Source: Humulus lupulus (lineage: Eukaryota > Streptophyta > Magnoliopsida > Rosales > Cannabaceae). Taken from it: a DNA stretch of 64,000 nt. The DNA lies in NCBI RefSeq assembly GCF_963169125.1, contig NC_084797.1:103317868-103381867 (forward strand). The letters run 5' to 3'. This document shows positions 23,430 to 35,544 of the stretch, piece by piece. The notes beneath the pieces were generated by a model. It worked only from the letters and a program-made list of their open reading frames with translations, was not told the origin of the DNA and did no database searches. The translations under genes were made by a program, and so were the position numbers. Every line of letters begins with the position of its first letter. The first letter of the stretch is position 1.

Positions 23430-25171
23430 CCAACCTTGAAGACCCTTCCTTCCAATCGGAGAATGGAGGTACTAAGAAGGAATGAGATACTCCCATATGG
23501 AAATTGTATGTTGAGGGAGCATCCAATGAACACAGCTCAAGTGCAGGAATCATTATGATCACCCCTGAGAATCATCGAACTCACAGCACTCTCATAATTG
23601 GATTCAACGCTTCAAACAACGAGTCTAAGTACGAGGCATTATTAGCAGGATTACGCTTATCTGGGGATGTGCATGCCCAATCCCTGAAGTTATTCAGTAA
23701 TTCCCAGCTAGTGGTGTACCAGTTACTAGGGGAGTATCAAGCCAAGGGGCTTAGGATGGTGCAATACATGAACAAGGTGAAGGATTTGTTGACACAGTTT
23801 AAGAGATACTTAATTATACAAGTCCTGAGAGAGCAGAATATCAATGTTGATGCCTTAGCCAAGCTTGCTAGCGCCAAAGATGAGGACACCCTGAATGTCG
23901 TTCTTGTTGAATTCTTAGCGGAAAGAAGCATAACCGAGCAGGAGGCACTACCAGTTTAGTTAGGAGATACATGTAGTACCCAGTAATTAGAACAAAGCAA
24001 GGAAGTTGGTGAGACACATTACACGATATATGATAGTCGAAGGGGTCCTGTACCGATGAGGGTACTCCCTACCACGGCTAAGGTGTGTTACACCCGACCA
24101 ATCAAAGCTGTTAATGATCGAATTTCACGTGGGGTTTTGTGGATATCACTCTAGGGGGCAGAGCCTATCAAATAAAATACTATAACAAGGATACTTTGGC
24201 CAATGATGAACGAAGACACAATGGAGTATGTCAAAAGATGCCACAAATTTCAGATGTTCTCCAAGATACCCCGGGCGGCACCTAATGAATTAACACAAAT
24301 GCAAAGCCCTTGGCCCTTCATTGTTTGGGGAATCAACCTGATCAAAAAGCTACCCATCGAAAGGGGAGGAGTCCAATTTTTTGTTGTAGTGGTAGACTAC
24401 TTCACCAAATGGATTGAAGCAGAATCGCTCGCCACCATCACCTCAAAGAAAGTCTTAGACTTTGTGGTGAAAAATATCATATGTCAATTTGGTATACAAA
24501 AGGAGATAGTCTCGGACAATGGGACTCAATTCGACAGAAATATGTTCACCGACTTTTGTACGAGGCATGGAATCACAAAGAGCTTTTCGTCGGTAGCACA
24601 CCCCTAAGCTAATGGTCAAGTAGAAGTAGTGAACAAGACTATCAAAGACACTCTGAAAAAATGCCTTGAACAAGCCAAATGAGCCTTGCCTCAATTACTT
24701 TCGGAGGTCCTATGGTCACATCGAACGACGGCACGAACGGCGATAGGCCATACGCCATTCTCTTTGGCATTTGGGTATGAAGCCATGTTTCTAGTTGAAC
24801 TCACTACCCCATCGCATAGACAAGAGACATATGATCAAGGGAGGAACCATCAACTAATAGAAGAGTCGCTCGATTTAATTGAAGAAAGACGAGAAAAGGC
24901 AAGCCTCAAAGTAGCAGCACATCAACAAAAAGTGGCCAGATACTTCAACTCCAGAGTGAAAGATTGAAAATTCTAAGTTGGAGACTTAGTACTCAGGAGG
25001 GTGTTCCTAAACACTAAGGACACTACATCAGGGGAACTAGGACCTAATTTGGAAGGGCCATACCTTGTGGAGGAGGTGATCCCACCAGGAACATACAAGA
25101 TAGCTCGACTGAATGGATAACTAATCAAAAACTACTAGAATGGCGAACACCTCTGCCAGTACTATCAGTGA
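23430..25171 (+). pseudogene. Tat1 pol, second RNase H and integrase (broken)
   Basis: The second RNase H shows LYVEGASNEHSS (~23500), ESKYEALLAGLRL (~23620), LFSNSQLVVYQ (~23690, where the usual FSDSQ Asp is Asn) and VDALAKLAS (~23850). The integrase region shows WGINLIKKLP (~24330), DYFTKWIEAE (~24395), VSDNGTQFD (~24510) and ANGQVEVVNK (~24615) carrying the third acidic residue. It ends EHLCQYYQ with TGA at 25169-25171. Stops are visible after SSVAHP (24605), after EQAK (24680) and near 25110. The sequence upstream of 23480 joins 14291 once the insertion is removed. Confidence 0.88.
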
Positions 25172-25299
25172 AGCTGTTCAATAACGACACAAGTTTTAAT
25201 TTGCAAATGTAGTATTTTCAAATTATATATGTAATAGCCATTGTGCTTCAATGAATGAATTTAATTTCTTAAGTCTCTCTTAATTCTTTAAATTACGTT

Positions 25300-25741
25300 C
25301 AAAGAGAGATAGGTCCTAGAACCTTGTTGCCAAATTAATGGATCATGTTCGATCTTGGTTCTTGAGGAGCCTATCGACCCATACGATCCAAAAGAGAGAT
25401 AGGTCTTAGGACCTTGTCCCCAAATCATTTGATCATGTTTGATCCTGGTTCTTGAGGAACCTATCGACCCATAGAATCAACAAAAGAGACTGGTCTGAGG
25501 ACCTGTCGCCATTATGGATCATATTCGATCTTGGTTCTTAAGGAATCTATCAACCCATACGATCCAAAAAGAGAGACTGGTCCTGGACCTTGTCGCCAAA
25601 TCATTTGATCATGTTCGATCCTGGTTCTTGAAGAACCTATCGACCCAAGTGATTAAAAAATAGATTGGTCTGAAGATGTGTCACCATCATCAGATCATAA
25701 TCGAATCCGATCCTTGGGGTACCGATTGATAATTTGATCTA
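25300..25741 (+). repeat. Tandem repeat in the 3' untranslated region of Tat1
   Basis: Five degenerate copies of an 85-91 bp unit. Each unit starts with a variant of AAAGAGAGATAGGTC, passes through GATCATGTTCGATC and TGGTTCTTGAGGA and ends near CTATCGACCCATACGATC. The last copy is the most diverged. It begins about 130 bp after the pol stop. Tandem repeats at this place are known from Tat-lineage elements, where they can seed satellites. Confidence 0.88.
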
Positions 25742-26057
25742 AGACTCGTTACAGGCTCGATTAGCCCATCTAGACCCGGTTGGTCCAACTTAGACACTTC
25801 CATCTACAATCATTATAACGAGTACACAAGATATTACGTATATCGTGATCGACACTTACTACACAATCTGCATCTATGTATAGGTATCATTACTACTGAG
25901 TATGAAACCAACACCCGACTACCAATGAGGGACAAGCATTTCCTGCTTGCATCATTGGGAGAAAAGGATAATACTGTGTGTCTAAACAATTGAAGCAAGG
26001 CATGGTCAAGTGGTAAGTAACCAAGGATTTTAAACCCATGATCACTCGGGGGCATAT
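25742..26057 (+). other. Rest of the Tat1 3' region
   Basis: No gene is seen. A G-run motif, CACTCGGGGGCATA, sits at about 26044-26056, immediately before the minus-strand insertion. It resembles motifs after pol in Tat2 and Tat3. The Tat1 3' LTR is not present. Confidence 0.6.
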
Positions 26058-27709
26058 TGTAACGCCCTATCTCCTTAGAGCCGTTACTATGAGAGTTAAA
26101 AAAAATGTGCCATTAGCTCGCTAATCGAGGTTTTAAGTTAAAAGTGTGACTAAACTGAAGTTAAACTCAGTTTAAGATGTTAAGTAGAAAACATTTGATT
26201 ATTCATTGAAAGCTTAGAAAGTTTCACAGTTGGAATCCCTAAATACTGTTTAGAAAATACATTACAAATCAAAATATACACATGGTCAACTTAGGCGACA
26301 AAACAAATATTACAATACATTTTCCCAAAAATAACCCTGGTCGTGGCAGCCAGGCAAACCGAACATGAACTCGTCGCTCCACGCTCTCCGTACTCATGGT
26401 TGGTCGACATTTCCCTTACCCTTACCTGCACCATAGAGCACCCGTGAGCCGAAGCCCAGCAAGAAAACTCAACACAAAACATATAACATTTGCATAACTA
26501 TCCACAGCAAACAACAAAATAGCCTACAGGCTAAACACATAGCGGCCAACATAGTCCCAGGCGCTTTACCAGGCCCTGGGTTCGCGGTCTTTGCCGAGAG
26601 GGAGGCTCCAGCACTTTAGAGAGGTATCACCCTAACGGCCTGCACTCAGGGTGCTCAATGCCAATCCCAGCCCCTTGCCATACCCAGCATCTTGCCATTC
26701 TTAGTCTTTGCCATTCTCGGCATTTTCCGTTCCCGGCCTTCGTCGTTCACTCACAAACATGCATCACATAGCATAATATTGATAGATATTTAAACACATA
26801 CTAAACATAAACATTAGGGCTACGCCCTACAATTCAAACAATAGGGCCACGCCCTACAATACAAACAATAGGGCCACACCCTGCTCTACGGGTACAATAG
26901 TTTTCTTACATGTGTCCTGAGCTATCTGAGCACCGCGATCACGAGCATAGTCCTCTAACCTAAGCCTTGATGAAAACCTAGTCACAATGCATTTATAATA
27001 ACCATCCATCAAGTTCTAAACCAACAAATAGCTTCAAAATTTTATCTAGCCTTCGGGACCTTGAATTCCATTAAACCGGGTAGTAGAATTCTTCTCGAGC
27101 CTTAACATTCGAGCTCCCGAGACTTAAAACCTTAATTTCCTCCTTTTTCCCATTTAGGGTTGTGGCCCGCTACTTGGTCAGAGGGTAGGGCCCACCCTAC
27201 TGGGGGACACGGGTCGTGACCTGCACCCCTAAGGTCGCAGCGTGCCTAAGCAAAACATAGGCCTTCCAGCCTCTTCCAGCACACGAGCTGCGGCGCCTGA
27301 AGAATAGGGTCACGGCCTGGGCCCCCAAACCCAGAAAATCACCATTTTCTCATCATATTTCCACGAACCTAACCCATAAATTCTCACCCAAAACATCAAC
27401 TAAACCCAGAATTAAATTTGGATTCCTTATTCACATACCCTAGACATCTCAACAAATCCATAAACAACCATATATACTCAATAAACACCCATAATCAAAC
27501 TTAAATTCCATTTTCATGCATGCTTAAGGTTCTAAGACAATCCAGCAAAATTCAACAGCAAGATCAAGTTAAGGAGCTTACCTTTGCACTTAATTCAGTC
27601 CCTGAACTGATTCCCTAAGTCTTCAAGCTTCCAATCCACTAATCCTTTAGCCTAAACCCTCAAAGTTTTCTCCAAACCAACCACACCACAAGAGAGAGAG
27701 AGAGAGAAC

Positions 27710-27743
<34 letters not shown>

Positions 27744-28370
27744 CTTGGAATGTTTCTTTTGTTTTCCTTTTCCTTCTATTTTCTTCTCAGTTGTTCTAGG
27801 GTCTCAGCTACCCAAAGAATCTAAGTCTACCCTTTAGCCAAAAGTCCACAATACCCTTAAGTCAATCCTAATCCTCAAGTGCCACCAAGGGCAATCCCAT
27901 CAATTGCCACATCCCGCTAAGTCCTCGAGCATTCCTATAAATCCCTATTTAATCTCGACATGTCCAAATAATTACTTAAATACTATCTATTACTCGATAA
28001 ATTCCGAACACATATTTCTTTCCCAAAATACCCCTAGACTCCTCCCGAGCCGGGTATTCGACCCCGTTGTGACTATTTAACTAAATTTCTCCCTATGAGC
28101 ATCTCAGATTGTGCATCACAAATATATCACCACTCACTTGTGGTATCAAACACAATATACACAAATATTACATTTATGCCCTCAACATGCTAAAATTACA
28201 AATATGCCCCTATTAGCCAAATAGGGCCACATGTATATTTAATTCACTTAAACATGCATTTCAAATCATATAATCACCAAATTCACATATTATCACAATT
28301 AAATCAATTATTGCCCTCCCGGCACGCTAATCAAGGCCCTAAACCTTATTAGAAAATTTGGGACGCTACA
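26058..28370 (-). repeat. 3' LTR of the truncated Tekay-like element (2,313 bp)
   Basis: In plus-strand reading it begins TGTAACGCCC and ends GGGACGCTACA. Three tandem copies of an AATAGGGCCACGCCC-type unit lie at about 26810-26890. The donor-like site is at about 26421-26428. An (AG)n tract lies at 27690-27741. Confidence 0.9.
27690..27741 (+). repeat. (AG)n microsatellite inside the LTR
   Basis: Two AG dinucleotide runs are separated by ACCGATGG. They are placed where the sister LTRs have non-repetitive sequence, so this is a copy-specific expansion. Confidence 0.9.
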
Positions 28371-30606
28371 ACTATCCCCTCCATACGGAAATTTCATCCT
28401 CAAAATTACCTAAATAACTTGGGATACCGATCACACATATCTGTTTCAAGTTCCCAAGCTACCTTCTCCACTTTCCTGTTCCTCCACAACACTTTCACTA
28501 AGGCGATGATCTTGCTTAGTAAGACTTTATTCTTTTGGTCGAGAATTTGAACTGGCTTCTCCTCATATGATAAATCCTGATCCAGCTCCAAGTTCTCATA
28601 ACTCAGCACTTGTGTAGAATCTGATACATACTTTCAGAGCATGGATACATGAAACACATTGTGTACCACTAATAGAGCTGGAGGCATCGCCAATCTGTAA
28701 GCTACCTCTCCAACCCATTCATGAATCTCAAAGGGCCCAACAAATCTAGGGTTCAATTTTCCCCATACTCCAAACCATTTCATTCCTCTCAAGGGAGAAA
28801 CTCAGAGAAACACATGGTCACTGACTTGAAATTCTACGTTCTTTCATCTCAAGTCTGAGTAACTTTTTTGCCGACTTTGGGAGGCGAACATTCGAGCTCT
28901 AATCTTCTCAATTGCCTTATTGGTCCTCTGAACAACCTCAGGACCTAGATACCTCCTCTCGCCTGCCTCGTCCCAATGGATGGGTGATCTGCACTTCCTG
29001 CCATATAACATTTCATACGAAGCCACACTGATATTCGCATGATAACTGTTATTGTACGAAAACTCAATCAAAGGAAGATACTTACTCCATGATCCCCCAA
29101 AATCCAGCACGCATGCTCGAAACATATCCTCCAGTATCTAAATCATCCTCTTAGACTGTTCATCTGTCAAAAGATGATAAGCGGTACTAAACCGCAACTG
29201 TGAGCCCATAGCCTTCGACAAGCTCTCCTAAAACTTGGAGGTGAAGGTGGATCCCTATCGGATACTATCAACCTCGAAGCCCCGTGTAATCGTACAATTT
29301 AAGTCACATATTGTTCCACAGTATAGGTCATCCTAACAAACAAAAAGTGGGCCGACTTGGTGTTCCTGTCCACAACCACCCACACTGAGTCATGTTGTCC
29401 CACAGTCTTCGACAATCCAACCACGAAGTCCATGGTAATATCCTCCCATTTCCACTCCAGAATCCCTAGAGGCTGCAATAACCTTGCTGCCCTCTGATGT
29501 TCAGCCTTTACTTGCTTACAAGTCAAACACTTGGCCACATAATCCACCACATCCCTCTTCATTCCTGGCCACCAATACAGAGTTCTCAAATCTTGGTACA
29601 TATTCGTTGTACCCGTATGTAAAGATTAGGGAGTGGTATGAGACTCATCTAAAATCTCCCGTCGGATACCAGACTCCATCGGAACGCAAATCCTTCCTTT
29701 ATACCTTAACAAACCCATTTCTGAAATAGAAAAGTCCTTAGACACTCCAGCTAAGACGCCCTTTTTGCGCTCTCTCAACTAAGGATCCTCCCCCTATGCC
29801 TCCATGATCCTTTCAAGGAGCGTAGACTAAAGAGTGATGTTGGATAACTGACCAACCACCAACTCTATACCTGCTCTAGTCATCTCTTCAACTAACTTAT
29901 CTAATACCTGCCTCGAATTGAACAACTGTCCTTGGCCCTTCCGACTCGACGCTTTGGCCACCACAATTGCCTTCCAAGGATGGTATAGAATATCACAATC
30001 GTAATCCTTTACCAATTCTAGCCAATGCCTCTAGTGCACATTCAGCTCCTTCTGAGTAAAGAAGTACTTCAAACTCTTATGGTCGGTGTATATTTCACAC
30101 TTCTCGCCATATAAGTAGTGTCTCCGAACCTTTAGTGCAAATACCACTGCCGCCAATTCTAGATCATGTGTGGGATACCTCTATTCATACTCCTTCAACT
30201 GTCTTGACACATAAGCTATTACCTTCCTATCTTGCATCAGTACACACCCCAAACCCTATCTAGAAGCATCACAATAGACTACAAACTTCTCATTATCTGA
30301 CGGCAGACTCAATACTGAAGCAGTGATCAGTCACCCCTTCAATTCCTTGAAACTTGCACCTGTCTGTCCATACATACTTAGTCTTCTTACGTGTCAGCTC
30401 AGTCAATGGTGTGGTTATTATGGAGAATCCCTCAACGAACTGCTGTTAGTACCCTACGAATCCTAAAAAGCTCCTAACCTCTGGTACACTACTCGACTTG
30501 GGCCAATCCCTCACTGCCTCAATCTTACTTGGGTCAACTAGAATCCCCTCCTTACTGAAAATATGACCTAGAAATGTTACTTGGGGTAGCCAAAACTCAC
30601 ACTTGT
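28371..30606 (-). pseudogene. Tekay-like pol fragment (RT end, RNase H, integrase, chromodomain), broken
   Basis: Minus-strand blocks, from right to left: RT/connection CEFWLPQVTFLGHIFS (~30590) with DPSKIEAVRDWP and RSFLGFVGY (~30450); RNase H region to about 30050; integrase zinc finger with CLTCKQVKAEHQR (~29510); core with DITMDFVVGLSK (~29430) and VVVDRNTKSAHF (~29365); C-terminal region YEMLYGRKCRSPIHWDE (~29000); chromodomain-like tail KVLWRNRKVEKV (~28450). Stops lie between most blocks. It is somewhat better preserved than the copy at 16510-19740. Confidence 0.88.
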
Positions 30607-33600
30607 TATCTCGAGAGGCTACCTCGAGCCAAATGTCCGAAACCGAAATCCAACTCAAACTACGCTTGGACAAAAGGCTGCTCCGGTCCAATATGCCCAG
30701 CAATATGCGGCCCCACATCTGAGGGAGGATAATCAACCTCCCCTAATCGATGGAGAAGATGTAATAACCATCGTGAGAGGATCGCAAATTGCAGGGTCGG
30801 GTAGAAACGCCCAAAAGTGGAAACATGGGATGGATCTCCCTATGAGCCTGAACCACGAGCTCTGAGTCCCAACCCATCACCTTCACCAAAGAGGATGCTT
30901 CACATGTCTAGTTTCCTCATAATGACCCTCTGGTCATAACTTTTCAACCCGCCAATAAGAGGGTGTGACGAGTCCTGGTTGATAGTGGGAGCTCGATCAA
31001 CATCTTCTATAAGGCAACCTTGGAGAAAATGGGATTGTCTATTCGAGACTTGAAGGCCTATGCGATAACATTATATGGGTTTTCAAGAGAGGGAATCGCT
31101 AGTACGAGGTCTATCGAGCTCCCAATAACCTTGGGAGGCTATCCGGTCTCGATAACCAAGATAATGGAGTTCTTCGTGGTAGACACCCCTTATGCCTATA
31201 ATGTATTGCTCAGGTGACAAGCCTTGATTGGGCTAGGGACAGTTACATCTGTCAGGGACTTGGCCATAAAATTCCCAACACCCACCGGCATTAGGACACT
31301 GAAAGGAGATCAATTAGACCCCTAAGAATGTTATAGCATCTCAATGAGGGGTAAGAGCCAAGCTAGTGTGCAGGCACTGGTAATTATTGAGGAAATAAGT
31401 GAGGTGATATAATAGGTTGAAGAAGAGATTGACCCAAGGCTAGATGAGGACAGGGCCAATTGAAGAGCTCGAAGACATTCAGCTCGATGAGAAGGACACC
31501 ACCAAGGTGGTGAAGATTGGGAAGAACCTCCCAAAGGACGCGAGATAGCAATTAATTAGCTTCCTGAGGGAATTTTAGGATGTATTCGCATGGTCACACA
31601 CAGATATGATTGGGATTAGCCTGAATATTATAAGCCATGCATTGAACATAAAAAAAAACCTCCCTCCAAATCAATAGAAAAATAAAACTCCTCGATGACG
31701 AGAGGAAGAAGGCCTTGAAAGAGGAGGTCAAAAGACTAAAAGAAAATCAATTTATCCACGATGCTTTCTACCTAGATTGGATAGACAACCTAGTTTTGGT
31801 CCCGAAGCCCAATGGCAAATGGCGAACTTGCATTGAATATTTGAACCTCAGCAAGGCATGTCCAAAAGATTGTTTTCCCCTACCTCGAATTGATCAACTC
31901 ATGGACGCAACCTTAGGTCATGGCATCATTTCATTCATGGACGCATATTCTGGATATAACCAGATAGCCATACATGCACCCGACCAGGAGCATATGACCT
32001 TCATGACTAATAAAGGGTTGTATTGTTACAACGTGATCCTTTCAGGCTCAAGAATGTTAGGGCTACGTATCAGAGACTGGTAAATAGAATGTTTGTTGAG
32101 CAGATAGGAAATAACATGGAAGTGTACGTGGATGATATGTTGGTCAAGTCCAAACACAATTGTAACCATGTTGATGATCTCACCGAGTGTTTCACTATAC
32201 TTGGAAAGTACAACATGAGACTCAACCCACAAAAATGCTCATTTGGAGTATCCTCGGGAAAGTTTCTCGGATTTATAGTAAACGTTTGGGGTATAGAGGA
32301 AAACCTGAATAAGATAAAGGCTTTAATTGGCATGCCTTTACCTCAAAAGCATAAAGATGTCCAAAGTTTAACTAGACGAATGGTGACTTTAAGTAGATTC
32401 ATCTCGAAATCTATAGACAAATGCATAACATTCTTTAATCTTTTGAGAGGGGGAAAAAGTTCAAATGGTCAGACGAGTACGAGCTCACTTTTCAAGCTCT
32501 TAAAAAACATCTCGTCTAGTCACCTATCTTATCCAAACTAGTCACATGGGAAATATTGTACTTGTACCTCGCTACGACCGAGCATGCAATTAGTACAATA
32601 CTTGTTTGGGAGGATAAGAAAGTACAAAAACATGTCTATTATGTCAGCAAAAGGTTACTAGGGGCAAAGTCAAGGTATCCATTGATGGAAAAACTCGCAT
32701 TGTGCTTAATACATGCATCCAGAAAACTCTGACCTTACTTCCAAGCACACCCCATACACGTGCTGACTGATCAACCGTTGAGACAAGTATTGTCGAACCT
32801 GGAGCATCCGAAAGACTATTGAAATGGGCGGTTGAGCTTGGGTAGTTCGAGATAACGTATCACCCAAGAACGATAATAAAAGGAAAGACCTTAACATATT
32901 TCATAGTCGAGTGTACTGGAATCACCAACGAGGAAGTTGTAACCCCAGCTTGTGAGCTTTGGAGACTTTACGTCGATGGTTCATCTAACAAGAACGGGTT
33001 AGGGGCAGGTGTTATCCTAATTACTCTACTGGGAAATAGGTTTCACTCAACCTTAAGGTTTGGCTTTGAGGCCTCAAATAACAAGGCTGAATACGAGGCA
33101 CTATTAGCAGAGCTTTGAATAGCTTCCAAGCTAAAAGCAAAATTCATTCACTGCTATAGTGACTCCCAATCGGTTGTCATCCAAGTCCTAGGAGAATACA
33201 AGGCTCAGGGAACTAAAATGGCAGCATACTTGGAAAAAATCAAAGCAGCGATTGAACAATTTGAGTTCTATGCGATTGAGAAAGTTCTGCGAGAACAAAA
33301 TTCGAATGCGGATGCTCTTGCTCAACAGGAAGCTGATACACTTAATGTGGTACTAGTCGAATTTTTACCAGTGCCAAGCATAATTGAGCCCGATAAAGTT
33401 AAAGTAGATATGATAGACTCACATCATACCTAGATGACACCCATAATTGAATACCTCAAAATTGGAAGCCTCCTAGCAAACCGGAATGAGGCTAGAAAAT
33501 TGATGTACAATATACTAAGATACACTATCTTGGAGGGGAGATTGTACAGAAGAGGATATTCTATGTCGTTATTAAGATGCGTAACTCCACCTGAGGCTAG

Positions 33601-34664
33601 AAAGATCCTAGAAGAAATCCATGAAATATTTTGCTGAGATCACACTGGGGGGCATAGTCTATCAAAGAAGGTAATTAGGGATACTTTCTGGACTACAGTA
33701 AAAGTAGAATCGTTCGAGTATGTCAAACGCTGTGATAAATGCCAATGATTCAATTCAATCCCATGAGCTCCACCAACTGAGCTCACCATGATTAGATCCT
33801 CGTGGCCATTTTCAGTATGGGGGATTGACCTCATAGGATCACTACCAACAAGAAAAGGGGGAGTCAAATATGTTGTAGCTGTTGTTGATTACTTCACCAA
33901 ATGGACCGAGGTCGAACCTCTAGCCACAATCACCTTGAAGAAAGTCTTGCACTTTGTGGTAAGAAAATATAATTTGCAGATTTGGGATACCAAGGGAAAT
34001 TGTCTCAGACAATGGAACTCAGTTCGATAGCAAGTTGTTCACACAGATCTGCGAGAAAAATGGGATAATTAAGAGTTTCTCCTCATTAGCTCATCCACAA
34101 GCAAATGGACATGTCGAAGCCATAAACAAGACTCTAAAGAGCTCCATTAAGAAAAGGCTCAATGAAGCTAAAGGCAAATGGCCAGAAGAATTACCGCAAG
34201 TATTATGGGCGTACTGAACAATAGCTCGAACCTCAACTGGACATACCCCCTTCTCCCTAGCTTACGGCTGTGAAGCAATGTTTCCCATTAAGGTCGAAAT
34301 TCCAACAATCAGATACAAAGCATACAACCAGACCTCAAACCATTCTCAACTCGAGGAAACCCTAGATCTAATTGAAGAAAAACAAGAAGAAGACCAACTT
34401 AAAAATGTTGCATACCAACAAAGGGCTACAAGAAACTTCAATAAAAGGGTTTGAGGTAGACACATTGAATTGGGAGATTTGGTGCTTCGATGTGTATTCT
34501 TGGCCACATGAGACCCCTCTATAGGAATGCACGAGCCTAATTGGGAGGGACCTTACCAAATTGAATCCATCATTCGACCTGCAGTATACAAACTAGCAAG
34601 ATTGAATGGAGAATTGGTTCCACGAGCTTGGAATGGTGATCATCTACGACCTTATTACCAATAA
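30607..34664 (+). pseudogene. Tat2 gag end and pol, broken
   Basis: The gag C-terminus has DVITIVRGSQIAGSGRNAQK (~30760). Protease has RVLVDSGSSINIFY (~30975). RT has KPNGKWRTCIEY (~31808), FPLPRIDQLMDAT (~31880), SFMDAYSGYNQIA (~31930) and YVDDMLVKSK (~32125). The first RNase H is around 32560-32900. The second has LYVDGSSNKNGLGAG (~32960), NKAEYEALLAEL (~33080) and CYSDSQSVVIQ (~33160). Integrase has the zinc finger near 33640-33750, WGIDLIGSLPT (~33820), DYFTKWTEVE (~33890) and ANGHVEAINKTL (~34110). The frame breaks near 32030, near 34000 and elsewhere, and several TAG/TGA stops are present. It ends LRPYYQ and TAA. Confidence 0.9.
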
Positions 34665-35544
34665 TGTAGGAATGATGTTTATTTATTTGTAACCAAGCTT
34701 GTAGTTACATTTTTCTTTTCATTAATAAAGTGGTATTCCTTATTCCAATTTTATTTTTATTGTTATATTTTTTGCAAGTTCACAGATTTTACAATCATAG
34801 GAGATTAAGGGGGCATAAGTGGTATACAATCATACCATACACTCGAAAATATAGCATCAATAAAAATAAAATTAATTACAGTGAATGGATTATTAACCAA
34901 GCACCAATTAACAAGTCTGGAATAAACCAGCAAAAAACTAATCGACACGACTAAAAGTTGGAATTCTAGATAAACCAACAGTATTCATAAGTCGAGACAA
35001 AGCTTGAATTTTTTGCAAAATAGTTTCAACCTTGCAACCTTAAGACCATATTTGAGGATAAGGAAAAGTTACTATACATAGGCAAGAAATAACTAGACTA
35101 ACAGGACTACACGCCAACAAGTGTTTTTTAACACAAAAATGCATGGTATAAGTAGTGTTCTAACTTGAATATAATGAGATCGAAATTGTGCAATCGAATG
35201 AACTATGTATGAATATATAGAAGTTCGAACCTAAGCACGAAAGGGTATTTATACAGATAAACAACTATGAAAGAAAGTTCTCAATAATATGCTCGAAATA
35301 TTTCGATCCTGGAATATATTGCATAATAACAAGGCAAAGGTTATATGTAGATAATGTGCATGAAGATTTTGAGAAAGTAATTTAAGCATAAAACTACTAG
35401 TAAAATATACGAGCATTAACATAAGATAATAAAATAGCTCGAGCTTAAGCCAAAATATAAATTGTCTCAGCCCCAAGGGCCTTAATTAAGTGTATATTAC
35501 AAAAGATGATAAGGGACGCAGCTCCTGTGAAACAAGTAAATAAA
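34665..35544 (+). other. Tat2 sequence between pol and the antisense gene
   Basis: AT-rich and without genes on either strand. A G-run motif, TTAAGGGGGCATAAG, is at about 34804-34818, some 140 bp after the pol stop. No tandem repeat is visible here, unlike Tat1. Confidence 0.6.

Larger units (their letters stand above)
12895..26057 (+). mobile_element. Tat1: old Tat-lineage Ty3/gypsy element, interrupted
   Basis: It comprises the gap before RT, RT and RNase H (12895-14291), then, after the Tekay-like insertion 14292-23429, a second RNase H and integrase (23430-25171), a tandem repeat (25300-25741) and 3' untranslated sequence up to 26057. Two RNase H domains, with the second just before integrase, are characteristic of the Tat lineage. 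Both ends are lost: the left side is the LTR insertion ending at 12894, and the right side is the minus-strand element at 26058. Many stops mark it as one of the oldest layers. Confidence 0.88.
26058..30606 (-). mobile_element. Second minus-strand Tekay-like element, truncated in RT
   Basis: The 3' LTR (26058-28370) is followed by a polypurine tract (28371-28383), then integrase, RNase H and part of RT on the minus strand. Homology with the element at 14292-23429 runs until about 30606, at the RT segment CEFWLPQ. Beyond that the sequence is plus-strand Tat2 gag. Gag, protease, the first half of RT and the 5' LTR are missing. The 5' duplication cannot be tested; the five bases left of the LTR are CATAT. 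Confidence 0.88.
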
